Positions 5,199 through 8,038 of a DNA stretch of 8,038 nt are shown here, one piece after another. The position numbers and the translations under genes are program-made. The DNA is taken from positions 1 to 8,038 of the forward strand of contig JAUWPC010000150.1 of assembly GCA_030611815.1 (NCBI GenBank). Direction: 5' to 3'. Below the pieces are notes generated by a model that was given only the letters and a program-made list of their open reading frames with translations, had not been told where the DNA came from and searched no databases. The stretch comes from Desulfobacteraceae bacterium (GTDB taxonomy: Bacteria > Desulfobacterota > DSM-4660 > Desulfatiglandales > Desulfatiglandaceae). Within the stretch, counting starts at the first letter, position 1, and each line of letters begins with the position of its first letter.

Positions 5199-6263
5199 AT
5201 GATACACATAGATGGCTCCTGCATGGAAGGGGGCGGTCAGATTCTGAGAACAGCCTTAGCGCTTTCTACCCTGTCCCGCAAGCCTTTCACAGCAGATAAA
5301 ATCAGGCATAATCGCCCTAAGCCTGGACTCAAAGCCCAGCATCTGAGTTGTATTGATGCGCTAATAAAGCTCGCTAAGGCTCAGGTGAAAGGAGCTGCGC
5401 CGGGTTCATCTGCCATCGAATTTGCTCCTGGAGAAATAACACCTGGAACCTTGTCACTGGATATCGGCACGGCAGGCTCAATCACGCTTTTGCTTCAGTC
5501 ACTCCTGCTGCCTTGCATGTTCGCAGATGGTCAAGTTATTCTCCATATAAAAGGCGGCACAGACACCAGGTGGAGCATCCCTATAGATTATTTCTCCCAC
5601 GTTATCCTTCCATTCTTCAGGAAATTTGTTTCGATCGAATTAAACGACATGAAAAGAGGGTTTTACCCTAAGGGCCAGGGATTTATTCGCCTGACCATAA
5701 AGCCCAGGTACTGCCTGAAGGATCACAGAAGTGTAGGTGATTTTTGTACTCATTTGCGGAGCAAAATTCCTGGAATCCATCTCTCAGACAAGTCCCGGTT
5801 GGAAAGAATTGAGGGGATATCAGTGGCGTCCGATCAATTGAAAAATGCTAAGGTTGCTGAACGTCAGGCCGAAGGCGCTACGCAGGGACTACGGGCACTC
5901 TACCCATTAAAAATAAAGAATGAATACCAACCTGCTGCCTCGGCCGGTACAGTGATAACCCTGTGGACGATCAACAAGCAGGGAAAGGTTTTCATGGGAG
6001 CGGATGCCTTAGGTGAAAGAGGATTAAAGGCAGAAAAGGTTGGTGCAAAGGCCGCCAAAAAACTAATGGAAGTTTTAAATTCCGAAGCGATTGTGGACTC
6101 CCATCTCGCAGACAACCTGATACCACTGCTGGCCCTTGTCGGTGGGGAAATTAAGACAGATAAAATCACCGGACACATCCGATCCAATATTTACGTTTGC
6201 GAAAAGTTTTTAGACGTCAAATTCCTCATCAATGAAGAAAAAAACCAAATTACAGTTATGTGA
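5199..6263 (+). CDS. rtcA: RNA 3'-terminal phosphate cyclase
   Basis: RtcA converts RNA 3'-phosphate ends to 2',3'-cyclic phosphates through a covalent AMP-histidine intermediate, using ATP. It is an RNA repair/processing enzyme of the cytoplasm. The 354-residue product shows the N-terminal block IDGSCMEGGGQILRTALALS (4-23, Glu10 and Arg17), NRPKPGL (38-44) and IGTAGSITLLLQ (89-100). The signature RGFYPKGQGFI is at 153-163, HLADN at 302-306, and the nucleophilic His lies in TGHIRSNIYVCEKFL (His326, aligned from memory with E. coli His309). Two positions differ from the usual pattern: the signature's Gly-Gly-Gly reads Gly-Gln-Gly (Gln160), and Met9 replaces the usual Gly before EGGGQ. No Shine-Dalgarno sequence is visible before the ATG, but the N-terminus aligns with the family there. 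Neither rtcB nor rtcR is in the window. Confidence 0.93.
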   Translation: MIHIDGSCMEGGGQILRTALALSTLSRKPFTADKIRHNRPKPGLKAQHLSCIDALIKLAKAQVKGAAPGSSAIEFAPGEITPGTLSLDIGTAGSITLLLQSLLLPCMFADGQVILHIKGGTDTRWSIPIDYFSHVILPFFRKFVSIELNDMKRGFYPKGQGFIRLTIKPRYCLKDHRSVGDFCTHLRSKIPGIHLSDKSRLERIEGISVASDQLKNAKVAERQAEGATQGLRALYPLKIKNEYQPAASAGTVITLWTINKQGKVFMGADALGERGLKAEKVGAKAAKKLMEVLNSEAIVDSHLADNLIPLLALVGGEIKTDKITGHIRSNIYVCEKFLDVKFLINEEKNQITVM

Positions 6264-6269
6264 ATCCCC

Positions 6270-6460
6270 TCCCGTTATCAGCCGGCAATCCGAAAAGTGT
6301 CGTAACTCCCTGGATTGTTTTGTCAAACCTGTACACCGGTCTTTTTTTCATCTTTTGGTGCAGGCCGTTGTGCATTTTCAACAAATTGTTTGTACTCTGC
6401 CAGGTATAGTGGTAATAATTTGCAGAAAACATGAATTGAGACAGATCCCTAATAACGGGA
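6270..6460. repeat. Possible widely spaced inverted repeat between rtcA and the flavoprotein gene
   Basis: TCCCGTTATCAG (6270-6281) and CTAATAACGGGA (6449-6460) are inverted copies with one mismatch in 12, 167 bases apart, the first starting 6 bases after the rtcA stop. The sequence between them shows no gene, no clear terminator and no convincing promoter. The match is short enough to be chance. Confidence 0.25.
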
Positions 6461-6484
6461 ACACAACAAAAATTTATGTATAAT

Positions 6485-6494
6485 AGAGGAGGTG
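6485..6494 (+). promoter_or_regulatory. Strong ribosome binding site that sets the flavoprotein start
   Basis: AGAGGAGGTG is almost fully complementary to the 16S rRNA tail and ends 5 bases before ATG 6500. It rules out the in-frame ATG at 6476, which lies upstream of it. Confidence 0.9.
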
Positions 6495-6499
6495 CTTCC

Positions 6500-7678
6500 A
6501 TGAAACCGAGAAAAATCAAAGACAACATCTACTGGATGGGTTCCGTGGATTGGGACAGGCGTCTGTTTGACGCCCTTATTCCTCTCCCGGACGGAACAAG
6601 TTATAACGCATATCTCATCAAAGGGAGCGAGAAGACCGCACTGCTGGACTCTGTTGATCCGCCCATGGCCCATGAACTGCTCTCCCAGCTTGAAGGGGTC
6701 TCCCAGCTCGATTACGTCATCTCCCACCACGCGGAACAGGACCACTCCGGGACAATCCCGCTGGTTCTTGAAAAATTCCCTGACGCGAAACTGGTATCAA
6801 GCCCCAAGGCAAAAGGGATGCTGATGGATCTTTTGCAGGTACCTGAAGAATCTTTCAAAACGGTCGAAGACGGCGAGACCTTGTCTCTGGGAGACAAGAC
6901 TTTGAAATTTATTTATACGCCGTGGGTCCATTGGCCCGAGACCATGGTGACCTACTTAGAAGAGGATAAGATTCTTTTTAGTTGTGATTTTTTCGGCTCC
7001 CATATCGCTACAACCGATCTCTACGTCACTGATGAAGGGCGTGTTTATGAGGCAGCGAAACGCTATTTTGCCGAGATCATGATGCCCTTTCGAAGCGTGA
7101 TCCAGAAGGACCTTGAAAAACTGGCATCCTACGAGATAGAAATGATAGCCCCCAGTCATGGGCAGATATATCCTCAAGCATCATTCATTATTGATGCCTA
7201 CCGTGATTGGGTCCTTGGCCCGCTCCGAAACAGAGTAGTTCTCCCGTATGTGTCCATGCATGAAAGCACAAGGCAGATGGTCGATCGTTTTGTTTCGGCC
7301 CTTGTGGAGAAAGGAGTCGGGGTAGAACAGTTCAACCTGGTTGACACTGATATAGGGAAACTCGCAATGGCCCTGATTGACGCGGCTACAATCGTGATTG
7401 GAACTCCCACAATCCTGGCCGGACCTCACCCTTACGCAGCGTATGCCGCGTTTTTGGCCAATGCACTACGTCCCAAAGTAAAGTTTCTTTCCATTATCGG
7501 TTCCTACGGGTGGGGAGGAAAGACAGTGGAGGTCCTTGCGGGGATGATTCCCAACCTCAAGGTAGAAATAATAGACCCGGTCCTTTGCAAGGGCGTCCCT
7601 TCGGAGGATGACTTCAAGGCATTGGATACCCTGGCTGCCGCTATTGCGGAAAAACACAAAGAGCATAATATTACTTGA
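6500..7678 (+). CDS. fprA: A-type flavodiiron protein (FprA / rubredoxin:oxygen oxidoreductase family)
   Basis: Flavodiiron proteins reduce O2 to water or NO to N2O in the cytoplasm of anaerobes, taking electrons usually from rubredoxin. The 392-residue protein has a metallo-beta-lactamase-like domain (about 1-245) and a flavodoxin-like domain (about 246-392). All diiron ligands are present: His77-x-Glu79-x-Asp81-His82 in SHHAEQDHSG, His144 in PWVHWPE, Asp163 in SCDFFGSH and His220 in APSHG. The FMN phosphate loop is YVSMHESTRQM (250-260), and GTPTILAG (301-308) and SYGWGGK (335-341) fit the other flavin-binding loops. Length matches the simple class A type with no C-terminal rubredoxin or reductase extension. 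No rubredoxin gene is adjacent. Whether O2 or NO is the main substrate cannot be read from the sequence. It appears to be its own transcription unit with a strong ribosome binding site. Confidence 0.95.
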   Translation: MKPRKIKDNIYWMGSVDWDRRLFDALIPLPDGTSYNAYLIKGSEKTALLDSVDPPMAHELLSQLEGVSQLDYVISHHAEQDHSGTIPLVLEKFPDAKLVSSPKAKGMLMDLLQVPEESFKTVEDGETLSLGDKTLKFIYTPWVHWPETMVTYLEEDKILFSCDFFGSHIATTDLYVTDEGRVYEAAKRYFAEIMMPFRSVIQKDLEKLASYEIEMIAPSHGQIYPQASFIIDAYRDWVLGPLRNRVVLPYVSMHESTRQMVDRFVSALVEKGVGVEQFNLVDTDIGKLAMALIDAATIVIGTPTILAGPHPYAAYAAFLANALRPKVKFLSIIGSYGWGGKTVEVLAGMIPNLKVEIIDPVLCKGVPSEDDFKALDTLAAAIAEKHKEHNIT

Positions 7679-7751
7679 TGTCCTTATCCGGTCATTATCA
7701 CAACCGCGTCTTGCTTTTAGCAGCAAAGGCAAATGTCGCCAATAGGTTTTT

Positions 7752-8038
7752 ATGAAAAAACTTTTCATTTTTCTGATCCTGGCCGCGGTGATCATCACCG
7801 GGGGACGAGCAGCGGAAGGTAAACCAGGCCAAGGTAACCCTTGAATCCTCCCAGGCGCGTCTCATCCAAACCAAGGTCAATCTTCAGATTGCCCAAAGAA
7901 GTCTTGCCATTGAGCGGGCCTTTACCGTCCTTTTGGGGAGCATCGCAGGGATCTCATTGCTGGTCGGCGGTATTGGGATTATGAACATTATGCTTGTGAC
8001 CGTAACCGAGAGGACCCGGGAAATCGGCGTGCGGAAAG
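7752..8038 (+). pseudogene. macA/macB remnant: efflux adaptor fragments joined to ABC permease C-terminus
   Basis: The frame from ATG 7752 gives a MacA/HlyD-like N-terminal membrane anchor (MKKLFIFLILAAVIITGG) but stops at 7842. In a different frame (open from 7792), VNQAKVTLESSQARLIQTKV resembles the coiled-coil hairpin of a MacA-type periplasmic adaptor. This frame continues without a stop straight into FTVLLGSIAGISLLVGGIGI and MNIMLVTVTERTREIGVRK. That is the C-terminal membrane region of a MacB/FtsX-type ABC permease, with the TERTREIGVRK loop. Most of macA and the ATPase and N-terminal part of macB are therefore missing, and there is a frameshift. The second segment has no start codon of its own. 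The remainder runs off the window. An assembly error is the main alternative to a true deletion. Confidence 0.75.

Noticed and set aside
6339..6350. T-run after ACCGGT as an rtcA terminator
   Set aside because: ACCGGT is a self-palindrome without a loop, so no hairpin stem precedes the T tract.
6410..6424. Sigma54-like TGG...TGCA sequence
   Set aside because: The GG-GC spacing is one base short of the strict -24/-12 rule, and no activator gene is nearby.
6479..6484. Perfect TATAAT before the flavoprotein gene
   Set aside because: It abuts the ribosome binding site, so a transcript starting from it would lose that site, and there is no -35 at the right distance.
6232..6528. Overlapping open frames on both strands between rtcA and the flavoprotein gene
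   Set aside because: They overlap the ends of two solid genes, lack ribosome sites and give low-complexity, unrecognisable products.

Overview
The window looks like chromosomal DNA from an anaerobic bacterium, most likely a sulfate-reducer-type deltaproteobacterium (Desulfobacterota). This rests on the gene families (FprA-type flavodiiron protein, MoxR ATPase with a COG3825-like VWA partner, HtpX), the moderate base composition, the clear AGGAGG-type ribosome binding sites and the many palindromic and short tandem intergenic repeats. The assignment is an inference; no rRNA or other lineage marker is present.

Layout. Positions 1-66 hold the 3' part of a tRNA-Val(GAC), followed by its terminator. 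Positions 120-278 are a nested palindromic repeat. htpX (389-1318, +), a membrane zinc protease, ends exactly where a roughly 130-bp palindromic element (1316-1450) begins. That element separates it from a convergent conserved gene of unknown function (1441-2031, -). Divergent from this gene, behind a plausible sigma70 promoter, is a two-gene unit: a MoxR-type AAA+ ATPase (2251-3105) and a VWA/CoxE-like protein (3188-4381). The two are separated by a GC-rich hairpin repeat. A second, unrelated palindromic element (about 4379-4598) starts at the stop codon of the VWA gene. Positions 4599-5198 hold no intact gene: there is a 25-bp operator-like palindrome and an ORF6N-domain pseudogene with an internal stop. 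Then come a stand-alone RNA 3'-phosphate cyclase (rtcA, 5199-6263), a complete flavodiiron protein (6500-7678), and at the right edge a decayed macA/macB remnant (7752 to the end) in which efflux adaptor and permease sequence are joined directly.

How the genes work together. The ATPase and VWA protein very probably act as a MoxR/VWA chaperone-like pair, but the substrate cannot be read from the window. HtpX (membrane protein quality control), RtcA (RNA end repair) and FprA (O2/NO reduction) are each stress related, but each appears to be its own transcription unit, so a shared pathway is not supported. I see no convincing undescribed multi-gene system. The most unusual content is non-coding: several unrelated long inverted-repeat elements, two starting exactly at gene stop codons and one supplying the stop codon of the convergent gene. 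The other notable items are the macA::macB junction and the broken ORF6N gene beside a phage-operator-like palindrome.
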